Of a stretch of DNA of 64,000 nt, positions 22,812 to 33,477 are shown piece by piece. The DNA is from Ectocarpus siliculosus. Lineage: Eukaryota > Sar > Phaeophyceae > Ectocarpales > Ectocarpaceae. The position numbers and the translations under genes are program-made. Location: the NCBI GenBank assembly GCA_000310025.1, contig FN648430.1:1-64000 (forward strand), read 5' to 3'. The notes under the pieces are model-generated. The model made no database searches, was not told the DNA's origin, and worked only from the letters and a program-made list of their open reading frames with translations. How positions within the stretch are numbered: the stretch's first letter is position 1; each line of letters starts with the position of its first letter.

Positions 22812-23406
22812 TCCCCCCTAGTATATTATTTACTCATAATATACTAACGCCACATCCTGTACTTATAACTAGAGGAATGATAGAACCGCGAGGTCTACCA
22901 TCAACCGATATGCCTCGAAAGTAACTAATTCACCCGAACTTCACGCGCCATCTCGTCTCTCTCTTTCTCGTGAGGGACAAAACTCTCGATAAAACCCTCT
23001 CGTGAAGTTCGTTGTCATGTAAAGCGATCCCCATGACAGTGAATTAGCCCACATACCGCCACTAGCTAAAGCGTTATTGCAATCGTGACAGTGATTGCAA
23101 CCGTGTCCTACAGGACCTAATCAACCCACGCGTGCGCACATACACTCGAGGGATTGCACACAACTATCGACTCGGTACCGCCTACCGAGTAAGAGCAAAG
23201 GCGTAGGCTCAAGAAAGAAAAACCCCTCAAAACAACTAAACGGAAGTCCTGGACAGGTCCTTCCAGACTCCCACATTCACACCACCTATTCAAGCGCCCC
23301 TTCCTCCCCACTGCCACAACGACAATCACGGGACCCTACATGATACACCCATGTCCCCCCACCATGGCACGACATATCCCACAACAACGACGGGATGGGG
23401 CAGTCT

Positions 23407-26400
23407 TCAGTGAAGACAACGTTCTAGCTCTTGACGCGTCATCTCCTCCCAGTTCTGGTTACTGTAGCGTACACGCCAGTATCGGTCGCGGTAACCGAAC
23501 ACTTGGCCTTGGAGCTTCAACCCTCCTCCAAAGTCTTTCTGGAATGTAAAACCTATTGGGTAAATCCCCAGGGCTTCACGGGCGGACAACGGTGTACGCG
23601 GGGTGGAGCGTGGAGTGAGCTGATCAGCCAGTTCGGGATGATACAGATGCCACAATGCGATGAAACCATCTAGCTGCAAGCGTGTGAACGCGCGAAGAAG
23701 TTCAGATTCCGGCAACCACACGGACTCAACACCAGCCTGAGAAATGGCTTTGTACTCCCATACTAAAGAACCAGTAGGTGAATGGACCCGACGGCAATCA
23801 GAAAGGGAGACGAACAATCCTTGGTCCGGCTGTTCCACTGGCAGGCAAAAATCGGGACCCACGCAAACTGCATAAATTCCTCGGCTATGGAGTGTCTTAG
23901 ATGAGGCGGGCGAATATGAAAGGGTTTCAACTCGGCAGTGCACACTCTTCTCGAACGTAGTTTTCTTCCCTGCATCTTCACTTTCACGCTCAAACCCCTC
24001 TGCAAGACTTCCTCTACTGTCAAGGGCCCGGTGTAGAGATCGTGCTGCAGCTTCCTGCCCCGCTTGTCTCGGTGACGACTGCTGTCAGCTTCGCGCACCA
24101 AGACGAGGTTGCCTTTCTCTACTGTCACCGACGCCGAGGTCCTCGAAATGGTGGCATTCGCCTTCGACCGTGCTGCCACCCGCAGGTCGTGGCGCTTCTC
24201 GAGCACCAGCCTAACTTCCCGGAGGTTCTGCTTCCGTCGTTCCACAAAGTTGTCCAAGCCCCCCGAATGATCTTGGTTTCCCTCCTCCGAGAGAGGCGCC
24301 AACGAGTCAAGCGAGGTGCGAGGTTTGCGGCCGAACAGCAGTTCAAACGGAGTCATGTGTGGGTGAACGGAGGTGTCTGGTAGCGTACGTTTGATCCAAA
24401 TGGCCGGCGATACATATTCATCCCAACGGTCGTTCCAGCACTTGCACAGCTCTGCCAACAACTCTTGCATCCATCCTCCCAATCTCTCTACTGTGCCCTG
24501 ACCCCGGGCATGATCAGCTGCGCCAAAAGTGATGTCCGCTTGTAGCCATCGACAAAGGTGAGTTACCACTTCTCCTCCGAACTCTCTACCACCATCGCAA
24601 CGAATTACTCTAGGGACGCCGAAAGTCAAACACAGTTCTGACAACGCTCGCGCTACGCCGATTGCTTCCTTGGTCGCAAGAGGGAACCCAAAAGGGGAAT
24701 TTGGATGCACGGTCTACCACCAGCAAAATGTACTTGTTGCCAGACAACGAGGTCGTGTCAATTTTGAGTAGGTCAATCTCGAGTTCATCCCAAGGTTCTA
24801 GTGGTCTCCCTGGCAGCATCGGTACGCGTCTACTACTGGGCCTTTTGCGACGTCTACAGCTACAAGATAAAACGTAATGCCGGACATCTCGTGCCAGTGT
24901 GGGCCAGTGAAAGTGATCCCGAATTAATGCCAAGGTCGCTCCCACTCCTGCATGCCCCTGTAACGTGTGGACCAATGCGAGGATGTCTGCCACCATGCTT
25001 TTGGGGGTCGCTATTACTGGTTTGCCCTTTTCAAACGCGAATCGTAGCACTCCTTTAACATCCAAACTGTAACCTGCTCTACCACTCCCTTCTAGATCCC
25101 TCCGAACCTGGCCCAAAAGGGCATCGCTTTGCTGATGTCGAACGAGTGTGTCTGGATTCTTCAGCGTGCGCAGCGCCCTATGGATCGCTGTCGACCCCGT
25201 GTCCACCGCTGACCTAAAGGGCGATTCCCCCCCTGCCGAAAGCACCTCCCCCACGTCAGCGGATCGCGTGCACTCGGGCGGAACTGCCTCCGGTAGTTGC
25301 GTCGGGAGCGGTTCGATAGGCTCAGGTACGAACGCGGGCTGTAGCCCCGATGATAAAACCTGTGCCACGGTAGGCAGCTGAGGGTCGTTTAGGGGTTGCA
25401 ACCGTACTGAGGGTGTGCGTTTACGGCTGGAGCGACGCGGTGGCAGTGGGTCGTTGAGCGAGGCGCAGGCAAGCAACGGGAAGTCAGCAAACAGCGGTGC
25501 TATGTTCAACTGATCCGATGCATGTACGACATCCATTGGCTCAGATTCCTCCTCCAATGTAAGCTCAGCAAGACGCCTGCCATTAAGAACGGGGCCTTGC
25601 GGGCCAACCACAGCTTCGGAATTGGGGGTTGTAAAGTCGTCCGGAAAAGAGTCGTCGATGTCTCCGGGGGAGGCACTTGCTACGGGGAGACGGGATAAAG
25701 CATCGGGCAGTACGTGATGCATTCCTGCTTTCCATTCTAATACTATGTCATACTCCATAAGCCTAAGCGCCCACCTATGCAACTTGGGGCAAAGCTCCCT
25801 ACTGCGAAACAACCATGTGAGTGCAGAGCAATCCGTTACTACTTTGAACTGCCGACCCGCTAAATATGGTTTGAAATGGTCAACGCCCCACAATACCCCC
25901 ATGCACTCCCGTTCCGGGGGCCCGCGCCGAGCGTCGGTGCGAGAGAACTTGTGGCTGGCGAAGGCGATGATCCTGGGCGTACCGTCGATGGTCTGTAGCA
26001 GGGTCGCACCTGCACCCACTGAGCTAGCGTCGACATGCATCTCGAACGGCGCATTAGGATCAGGGAAGGCTAACACGGTGGGAGAAGCAAGTGATAGTCT
26101 GAGCTGTTGGAAGGCGTGTTCCTCAGTCTCCCCCCACGGAATAGGGAGCTTGCGTGCGCGCTTGGACGCAAAGGCCTTATTTCGAAGGATGTCGGATAGG
26201 GGGGCTGCTATCACACTATATTGCGGAACGAACTGTCGAAGGTATCCTGTCAGCCCCAAAAACGTGCGCAGGTCTTCTACTGTTCAAGGCCGAGGCATGT
26301 TGGCTATCGCTTCGAGTTTAGACGGCGCTGGGTGCATGCCGGTAGCATCAATTATCATTCCGAGAAACTCTTGGGACGAAGCCCCGAAAATGCATTTCGG

Positions 26401-28128
26401 AAAATTAACGGATAATCCAGCAGCACGGAGGCGTGTGAGAACGAGCACCAGGGCAGCTAGATGGTCCTCCCACGTTTCGTTCGCAACGAGTATATCGTCC
26501 AGCCAGCTAAACACACCATCAATAACTCCCAAAGCAGACTTCACTCGACGCGTAAACGCAGAAGGTAATACTGTCAGTCCGAAACCCGCACGTGTGAATT
26601 CGAACAACATTCCGTCTGCGTCGCGGAAAGCTGTTTTGTGGCGATCCTTTTCGGCGATTTCAATTTGGTGAAAGCCTGACGCGAGATCGATCTGCGTGAA
26701 GTACCGCTTGCCTTTCAGCCCATCGAATATAGTTTGCATATCGCCTAGCCCACCACTATCAGATACCAAAAGCTTGTTCAACACTCTCCAGTCGATGCAT
26801 AGCCGCATAGTACCATCTTTCTTCCTGACACACAGGCATTGGGCAGCCCATGGTGACATGGAAGGTCGAATGATACCTCGATCTAGTAATTGCTGAATTT
26901 CAGCCCGGATCATGCGTCGTTCCTCGGGTGAAAATCGACGTTGTTTGGCTGCGTACGGTGTACAAAACTCGTCTATCAAAGGAAGTTCCAACTCACTGCC
27001 ACCGCATGCTGCCACTCGCTTGGGGTCGATCGGGAACAAGCCTTCTTCTACGAACGTGGCCAGAACTTCGACTAATTCTTGCTTCTGCAACGCTCCCAGC
27101 TGCCCCATGTTGGCGTCGGCCGCTCGTACCGGGGTTGGTGAGGCCACTGAGGTCTCGTCGCTCATGTCGTCACTCACGTCACGGGCGGGCACAACGACCG
27201 AGTCAGGAAGTGGAGGGTCAACAGTGGACGGGGTATCGTCGAACAGAGAGTCGAAACGGGCGCGGTCGCGGACATTGTGCGCAATCATCCTGGCGCAAAT
27301 GCTACCGTTAGCGACTTCGGCTACCTCGGCTTCTCTGTTTACCAATTTGCAGTACACTGGCGTGCCTGGTGTCCACCACATCACTGCGCGCGCAATCCCA
27401 ACCTTGGCACCCTTCTCTAAATCGAAACGCTCTGTGGGCAGCACCATCACCAACTGTCTGTCCTGTGGTTGAGGTCCAATCGCTACCGTTTGTATCGCGA
27501 TACTCGTGAACCCTGACGACATCCTTGAACTTAGGACCAGGTCCCATTCCAGGGTGCTGTCATCCTCCCACGCGATGTCACGATGCCTGGGCAGCTCTGG
27601 CAGCGGGGCTATGTCGGACAAGTTAGTGTCGCGTTGTGAGTCGCATGTCAAAAGAGCAAAGCGGTCACGTGCAGCTACAAGCGGAGACGGATGAGCCGGA
27701 TCCTCTACCATCTGCGACAGAAATGGCACGAAGGGTGCCGAGGGCGTGGGCTGGAAACCCTTGCCCTCCCCAAAATCAAGCGTGCTCTTGTTGCGTCGCA
27801 GATACTCCGCGCCAATGATAAAACCGTACGGGAGGTCCGGTACTACTCTGGCAGTGATGAATCGAACCTGAGCGTCTGCATTGAACTGTATCGGAATCGT
27901 GACATGCCCAAGAATACGCATTGGAGGCACTCCACTCTCTGACGGGTTTGCTGCCGCTAGGACTCCTGCTGAACGTCTGTCCAAACGACATCGCGCTAAC
28001 TTCCGTACGCGAAACCACAACTCTAACGAGATGTAATTGCCTCCACCCGCCCCGGTATCGAGCAAGATATCTACTGGGTACGACTTACGTCTACGCCCAA
28101 CCTGCCCGATCTCACCGCGTATCCACAA
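23407..28128 (-). CDS. Gypsy Pol region with C-terminal Tudor/chromo-like module
   Basis: Protease: ILLDTGAGGGNYIS near 28050. Reverse transcriptase: LDRGIIRPSMSPWAA, RLCIDWRVLN, FTQIDLASGFHQI and the catalytic LDDILVA near 26500, preceded by Trp where Tyr is usual. RNase H: MHVDASSVGAGATLL near 26040. The integrase zinc motif HTLQGHAGVG with CSC is near 24880. The integrase core shows LEIDLLKID, RVIRCDGGREFGG and GQGTVERLGG, supplying the D, D and E residues. After the integrase C-terminus comes a ~50-residue module ending YWRVRYSNQNWEEMTRQEL (about 23410-23560), also present in the older relative at 40.9 kb. It resembles small chromatin-reader folds (Tudor, chromo or PWWP-like) and may steer integration. 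The region is a fossil, broken at about three points. Confidence 0.9.
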
Positions 28129-28200
28129 CTGATCGCCTTCGTAGTGCTCTGCCTTAGCAGACGCAAGGTGCCCCGGGTTGACGAGACCCGGGTCCTCGTC

Positions 28201-30363
28201 TCATAAGTTGGCTGAATCCCTGGGTCCCAACGGGATGTCTCCTGCCGTCATTGCTGTCTCATGCTCGCTCGCCACGTGGAGCTCGAGTCCCATGGCGACG
28301 GCCGTGTCGAAATGGGATGGTGACAACGCGGCCAGGATCCGGCGGGGCCTCGAGCTGCCCTCCGGTTGCGGTACGCTCTTGTAAAATGACTGGGGCAGCA
28401 AGTCGTGGCGCCACCGGCACCGGGTCGATCGACGGCAAGCGGAAAACACGTGGCCGTAGCAGATCCTCCGCTCCTGAAGGTAGTCGAGGATCACCTGCCT
28501 GGGTGCCGTCGCCGGCGGGGGATCCGACGCCGTGGCTGGAACGGCAGCCGTCGGTGGCGTTGCCGCTGGTGCGCCCATCGACGGAGCTGCTTTTTCCGCG
28601 AAAGGGACACCGTGCTGGCCCGGAACACTGGCCTTGTGGTTCTGGAACGCTGCGACGGCAACCGACGAAGGGAACTCTGGGGCAGCAACGAGCGGTGCTA
28701 CGGCGGCGGCCGAGGTAAACCCGACGGCAGGCAGCGGCCGTTGGTGCGCGCTGCCCTCCGGGGTAGGTTGCGACGAGTGGTGAAACGACGCTAAGCCGGA
28801 TGTGGTGAACAGATTTCGAAAGTCGTTCATCGACATGTGCCGAGTCGTTGCTGTAGCTGCGCACAATCTATCCTGCCCTCCCGCACGGGTTGGCTTGCGG
28901 GGCGTGGGTGGGGTCATGTATGGCTTAGAACGCGCGCTCAACACGTCAACAAACTTGCGGTACAGACCCTCCGTTATCGTGCCCCGGTGGCGCATGTGAT
29001 CTCCCATGGGGTTGTGAGATTCCTGACGCAACTTTTGCAGGGTGGTGCTGACAGAATGGATGTGTTCGTGTAGCAACCCGTTGACCCCCGCTCTGTCGAG
29101 CGGGTTCGGTAGCAGCACCTCGGCAACGCGTTCGAACAAGGCTGTCATCTGTACTGCCGAAATATACCGCCAAAAATAGCTCTGTTCGGTGATGTGGGGT
29201 CGGTCGGGATCTACCAACGTGGCTCTGAAGGCTGCCAAAACGCGGGCTGCTGCGGTAGGCATGGATTCCGGTGTACCAAGCGTCAGAGACTGCAACGACG
29301 TAGTAGCGTACTCCACCGCACCTCCCGTCAGGGCATACTCACGCACACAGATACGCAACCAGTCTGTAGCCGTAACACTGTCACGCGGGGTGTCTACTAC
29401 TTCTCCTGTTATGCGATACACTTGTACGGTGTCGGCCGAAGTGATCTGGTTGTGCGTCAACAGGTGCTCGTGAAGTAGATCAGTCAGCAATTCTCTGCGC
29501 CGACTGGTGTGAACGTCTGGTTGTGTCGCCCAAAATCCGTTAAGGAATACATCTGGTTCTAGCGCAATTACCCCGGAGTCAAGAGTACGGAGGACACTCC
29601 TGACTTTCTGTTGTAGCAACACGCCGCAGTTGGCAAGCGACAACTCTCCCGGGTGTGGCCCCGCATACACGGGTCCCGAAACCTTGTCCACAATTCGCTT
29701 ACGAGCTCTCTCTAACACTTTCGACATCTGGTTAGCCTCTGCTCCGAAGGGCTTACCGGGGAGGCGTGGGGCCTCGTAGGTGAACGCTCTCGTCGCCTGG
29801 GTCGGAGCTGCGTACGCAGCACTCCAACCGTCTCGCGCTGCCGGTGTGGCCCATGTTGTTCCCTGATCTTGGATCTGAGCTGCGTACGCAGCGCTCTGAT
29901 CGTCCCGAGCTGCCGGTGCGGCCCATCTTGTTCCCCGACGCTGTTCCGCCGGCGGGGCAATTCCGGCAGCGCCCGTCTGGTACTCGGCGACCCTAGCGGC
30001 CTCGGGCGCGTACCCGGCGTCGCGTGGGTCCCGTGGGGAGGGTCGCTGGCCGGTGCCGCGGTGGCCACGTGCGGGAGGACCAGGCGGGTTGGACTCCTCG
30101 GAGTACTCGCGGCGGTTCTGTTGGCGCGAGCGCGAGGGCGAGCGGGGCGGGTCCCTCCCGCTGGTGCGAGAGTGGCGGTCCCTGGAGCGAGAGTGGCGGT
30201 CCCTGGAGCGGGGGTTGCGGTCCCTATCGCGAGAGCGAGACGCCCTGGCCGGAGCAAGCGCCGCCCTCCTCCGCCATGTCGGCTGATCCCTGGAGCGTGC
30301 GCGATCGTGCGGGGGGGCAGAGCGGGCTAGCGAAGGGGTGGTAGAGCGGGCAGGAGAAGCCAT
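28201..30363 (-). CDS. Gypsy Gag with a CCCH zinc finger
   Basis: 720 residues from the ATG at 30363. The first ~200 residues are an RS-rich basic tract (SRDRDRNPRSRDRHSRSRDR). A globular helical middle follows (RELLTDLLHEHLLTHNQ; SYFWRYISAVQM; LLHEHIHSVSTTLQKL), suggesting a capsid domain. Near the C-terminus CYGHVFSACRRSTRCRWRH is a C-x7-C-x5-C-x3-H finger. That is the RNA-binding CCCH class, in place of the usual CCHC knuckle. Gag would assemble particles and bind genomic RNA. The frame is uninterrupted. Pol lies downstream in the next coding block, an arrangement that in this family can use frameshifting or reinitiation. Confidence 0.85.
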   Translation of the reverse strand: MASPARSTTPSLARSAPPHDRARSRDQPTWRRRAALAPARASRSRDRDRNPRSRDRHSRSRDRHSRTSGRDPPRSPSRSRQQNRREYSEESNPPGPPARGHRGTGQRPSPRDPRDAGYAPEAARVAEYQTGAAGIAPPAEQRRGTRWAAPAARDDQSAAYAAQIQDQGTTWATPAARDGWSAAYAAPTQATRAFTYEAPRLPGKPFGAEANQMSKVLERARKRIVDKVSGPVYAGPHPGELSLANCGVLLQQKVRSVLRTLDSGVIALEPDVFLNGFWATQPDVHTSRRRELLTDLLHEHLLTHNQITSADTVQVYRITGEVVDTPRDSVTATDWLRICVREYALTGGAVEYATTSLQSLTLGTPESMPTAAARVLAAFRATLVDPDRPHITEQSYFWRYISAVQMTALFERVAEVLLPNPLDRAGVNGLLHEHIHSVSTTLQKLRQESHNPMGDHMRHRGTITEGLYRKFVDVLSARSKPYMTPPTPRKPTRAGGQDRLCAATATTRHMSMNDFRNLFTTSGLASFHHSSQPTPEGSAHQRPLPAVGFTSAAAVAPLVAAPEFPSSVAVAAFQNHKASVPGQHGVPFAEKAAPSMGAPAATPPTAAVPATASDPPPATAPRQVILDYLQERRICYGHVFSACRRSTRCRWRHDLLPQSFYKSVPQPEGSSRPRRILAALSPSHFDTAVAMGLELHVASEHETAMTAGDIPLGPRDSANL

Positions 30364-32382
30364 CTGCGTTGACGAAAGAAAGAGAAAAAAAAAGGAAGAA
30401 AAGGGGTAGGCGCGGGAGCAGTGAGTACCCATGTAATGGGGAGTGCCAGGACCGGCGTGGGGACGCGTGTGACACTCGGTGCGCGATGTGTGCGCGATGT
30501 GTAGAGGGCGAGGCAGGTAAGGAACACGGAATGAAACTTGCGAGCACCAACGAGGGGAAAAGTAACGCTGCACAACAGCGAGGTGGAATTACAGCACTGG
30601 TGGCAACACACGACTAGGAAAATTTAAACAAAGTGCACGAAGTAAGATGAACGCTCCCCCCGAGCGTCGAAAGAGACACTCGATCGTGTCTGGTGGTGCT
30701 GGCCAAAGGTTACGAGAGCGGGTATGAGCCAGGGGCGCCGGGCGTACGCACAAAGAGGGAGTCGGAGGAACTGGTAGGACCAAGTTAGAGGGGACACTAG
30801 AATCCCCGGACAAAAAAATATAGTAATACAAGTTGAGCATAGTGGAAGCACCCAGCACCAGGCGGCGTGCATAGTTAGTTATAAGCACCCCGTGCTAGGT
30901 GACAGAAAAAAAACAACGAAAAACAGCAATCACAAATTGAACACGGGGAACACCCAGCACCAGGCGACGTGCAGAGTTAGTTATAAGCACCCAGTGCTAG
31001 GTGACAGAAAAAAACAAACGAAAAACAGCAACCACAAATTAAACACTGGGAACACCCAGCACCAGGCGAAGCACCCAGCACCAGGCGACGTGCATAGTTA
31101 GTTATAAGCACCCAGTGCTAGGTGACAGAAAAAAAAAACAAGGAGCAGAGTTAGTTATAAGCACCCAGTGCTAGGTGACAGAAAAAACAAACGAAAAACA
31201 GCAATCACAAATTAAACACTGGGAACACCCAGCACCAGGCGAAGCACCCAGCACCAGGCGACGTGCATAGTTAGTTATAAGCACCCAGTGCTAGGCGACA
31301 GAAAAAAAACAACGAAAAACAGCAATCACAAATTAAACACTGGGAACACCCAGCACCAGGCGACGCGCATAGTTAGTTATAAGCACCCAGTGCTAGGCGA
31401 CCGAAATTAAACACTGGGAACACCCAGCACCAGGCGACGCGCATAGTTAGTTATAAGCACCCAGTGCTAGGCGACAGAAAACACATGGAAAAAAAAAGAA
31501 AGAAAAAAAAGTAATATAAGTTGAGTAAGTGGGAGCACCCAGCACCAGGCGATAGTTAGTTATAAGCACCCAGTGCTAGGTGACAGGAAAAAACAAACGA
31601 AAAACAGCAATCACAAACACTGGGAACACCCAGCACCGGGCGACGCGCATAGATAGTTAGTTATAAGCACCCAATGCTAGGCGACATGAAACACGCGGGC
31701 AAAAAAAAAAAATAAATAATAGTAATACAAGGTGAGCATAGTGGGAGCACCCAGCACCAGGCGACGCGCCTAGTTAGTTATTAGCACCCAGTGCTAGGCG
31801 ACAGAAAGCCAAAAACAAAAACATGGCGATCACCGATAGAAAACGCAAGGAACATGTGTCGGACAGACCCAACGCAAGACAAAAAAAAATATAAGCGGCA
31901 CCAAACGCTTTTGTTGCACGTTTCGGTGTCAGTGTGCGTTAAGCGAGCAGGTTAGTGGCAGCCGGGGAACACCTGGCCTGGGAGACTGCGACGCACAACA
32001 CCCCTGTTGACTCGCACTGCCCTCCCATGCGATCACGCTCATCTCTTTTTTCTCTTTTGCTCATTCATCATCAATTTTCGTTTGGCTTTTCGATTAGGAG
32101 TAGGCGGCAACGGCCAGGGCAGTCGAGTCAAACAGAGTGTGTGGTCGAGCACTTCCCACCTATGGCCGTTCCCACGTGAACAAGCAATCATCTGGGGTCG
32201 TGTTAGTTCTCGAGAGATGGCATCCCGGGAAACAGGGTGTTTCCGGTGATGCGCAATCAATGCGTGCAGGCGATGAGTGGAAATCAGCGTGTGCATGCTG
32301 TGTGCTGCTGAAACACGAAAAAGCAAGGTAGAACACGGCGGTTCACACGCGCGCAACACGCGTGCTCTGCTGTTGGACACCA
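30364..32382 (-). other. Gypsy 5' leader
   Basis: About 2 kb of non-coding leader between the 5' LTR and Gag, unusually long. The proximal half is occupied by a tandem repeat array (next entry). The part next to the LTR shows no repeat or gene. Confidence 0.7.
30870..31810 (-). repeat. Leader tandem repeats with paired 18-bp motifs
   Basis: About ten copies of GTTAGTTATAAGCACCC lie near 30873, 30976, 31095, 31148, 31268, 31368, 31444, 31553, 31655 and 31773, mostly ~100-120 bp apart. Most units carry two versions of one motif, CACCCAGYRCYAGGYGAC: CACCCAGTGCTAGGTGAC and CACCCAGCACCAGGCGAC. A-rich spacers separate them. AGCACCCAGTGCT can fold as a 5-bp hairpin. Possible roles are RNA packaging, translation initiation or protein binding. 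Position in the leader is seen, function is inferred. Confidence 0.85.
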
Positions 32383-32815
32383 TGAAACGAGTCGCTCGAC
32401 TCTAGGAAGGGAGAGGCGGCATTGCATGTTGTCAACGGGTCACTGATATTCCCGTTCATGCCAGAGATATTTGGCGCGAGAAAGGTTTACTGGCTTCTCC
32501 GCCAACGCCATGCATATTGGACAAAAGCTGTCCCACACTGACCTCTCTCTGTGCAATCGAGCAACTGTACCGAGTGCGATGAACCTTGAAGATACTTGTA
32601 CCGGCTGCGGGAGCTGGTATTGGGTCGGAGCAAAGGCCTCCTTGCAGATGTTATGGTCTTATTCTTTTAGTTCGAGCTCAGGAAGGGTAGCTCGAGAAAG
32701 GAGTGAGAAGGGAGGGGCGAACTCCACGACTCCAGCAGAGGCTCCGCGGACTGCGGCTAACCACCTCTGTGAGGGTGTACGTACTTGCGGAACAATATCA
32801 TTCCGAACCGTAACA
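32383..32815 (-). repeat. 5' LTR of the young Gypsy element
   Basis: 433 bp with TG/CA ends, flanked on the outside by TGTG (32816-32819). On the element side it is followed (minus strand) by TGGTGTCCAACAGC, the likely primer-binding site. Confidence 0.93.
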
Positions 32816-33001
32816 TGTGTGCAACACGACGGCAGTTGCATCGCGAGGGCTCCGCATTCGCGCACTCTTGTGCGTCCAACCTTGGTGTGTGGTGTGTGTG
32901 TTGTTCTTGCTATTGCTGCTGCTGCTGCTGCTGCGAGGCAGATTATACTTTTATGTAACCAAGGCAATCTCACAAACTGATCCTCATTCCTCTACACTCA
33001 C

Positions 33002-33195
33002 TCTTCGTGCTTGTGCGAAGCCTCATGCTGCAAGGCGGTGCCCTCGTCGACTCCTGAACCGTCGCCGAAGTTGTGTCCGCAGCGGCAAACAAACTCCATG
33101 CCATCCGCTCGCTCTCGGCAGACGCGGTTTAGCCAAGCCGTCTTGTCGAAGGGTGTTGTTGATAGGAATCCCCTCCCCACGGAGACTGTGCTCAT
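33002..33195 (-). CDS. Zinc-finger gene, exon 1
   Basis: Starts at the ATG at 33195 (MSTVSVGRGF). An in-frame stop lies upstream of 33290. It ends at a consensus GTGAGT donor (last base 33002). The exon encodes EFVCRCGHNFGDG, then ALQHEASHKHEE: a CxC pair with HxxxxH-type spacing, similar in layout to the exon 2 finger. The downstream exon lies beyond the Gypsy insertion, 11 kb away, but the junction is phase-correct if the exon 2 acceptor at 22051 is used. I do not recognise the gene. Tandem treble-clef or BED-like fingers at the N-terminus would fit a DNA-binding protein or a transposase-derived protein. Confidence 0.5.
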
Positions 33196-33477
33196 CGTGA
33201 CCGCTCTCCCCAAGCTCTCGCTCTCTCGCTCCTCTGCTACGGACGGTACCGCGGCTGCGGGCTGCGGTACTGTTGAGCAGGGGCTACGTGGATTGTACTA
33301 CCCCCTGTGTGCCCACTTAATATATAGGATTTACTATAGACTTGTTTATAGGAAATTGTATGGCGTTTGGGGGGGGGGATGGGACCTTCTTACTCCCCCC
33401 CCCGAAGGGCCCCAAAAAAAAGTTTTGGGGGTTAGGTGTCGGAAAAAAAAAATTGTGCACCCGTCAGGTGCAAAAAC
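33196..33477. other. Promoter-side region of two divergent genes, G/C and A runs
   Basis: It lies between the zinc-finger exon (minus strand) and the frame starting at 33478 (plus strand). It contains G and C runs (33368-33405), an AAAAAAAGTTTTGGGG segment and GGGTTAGGTGTCGG followed by A (33427-33450), inverted relative to the copy at 18.5 kb. No TATA box can be defended. Confidence 0.4.

Larger units (their letters stand above)
22379..32815 (-). mobile_element. Ty3/Gypsy LTR retrotransposon, very young
   Basis: 10.4 kb. Two 433-bp LTRs (22379-22811 and 32383-32815) read TGTTACGG to CGTTTCA on the minus strand, with TG/CA ends and a TGTG duplication outside. A purine tract (AGGGGGGA) precedes the 3' LTR. 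The base after the 5' LTR starts TGGTGTCC, as expected of a tRNA primer site. Order on the minus strand: repeat-rich leader, Gag, protease, reverse transcriptase, RNase H, integrase, C-terminal Tudor-like module. Reverse transcriptase before integrase marks Gypsy. I see one difference between the LTRs, so the insertion is very recent. Pol nevertheless looks broken, with about three breaks. Confidence 0.95.
22375..32819. repeat. Target-site duplication TGTG around the Gypsy element
   Basis: TGTG at 22375-22378 and 32816-32819 directly abuts the two LTRs. Without the element and one TGTG, intron 1 of the zinc-finger gene is about 0.5 kb. Confidence 0.75.

Noticed and set aside
22467-22847. Plus-strand frame repeated at 32471 as a duplicated gene
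   Set aside because: It lies in the two LTRs of the Gypsy element and is identical only because the LTRs are.
30869-31800. Leader repeats as a host minisatellite
   Set aside because: They lie between the LTR and Gag in the element's own leader, so they belong to the element.
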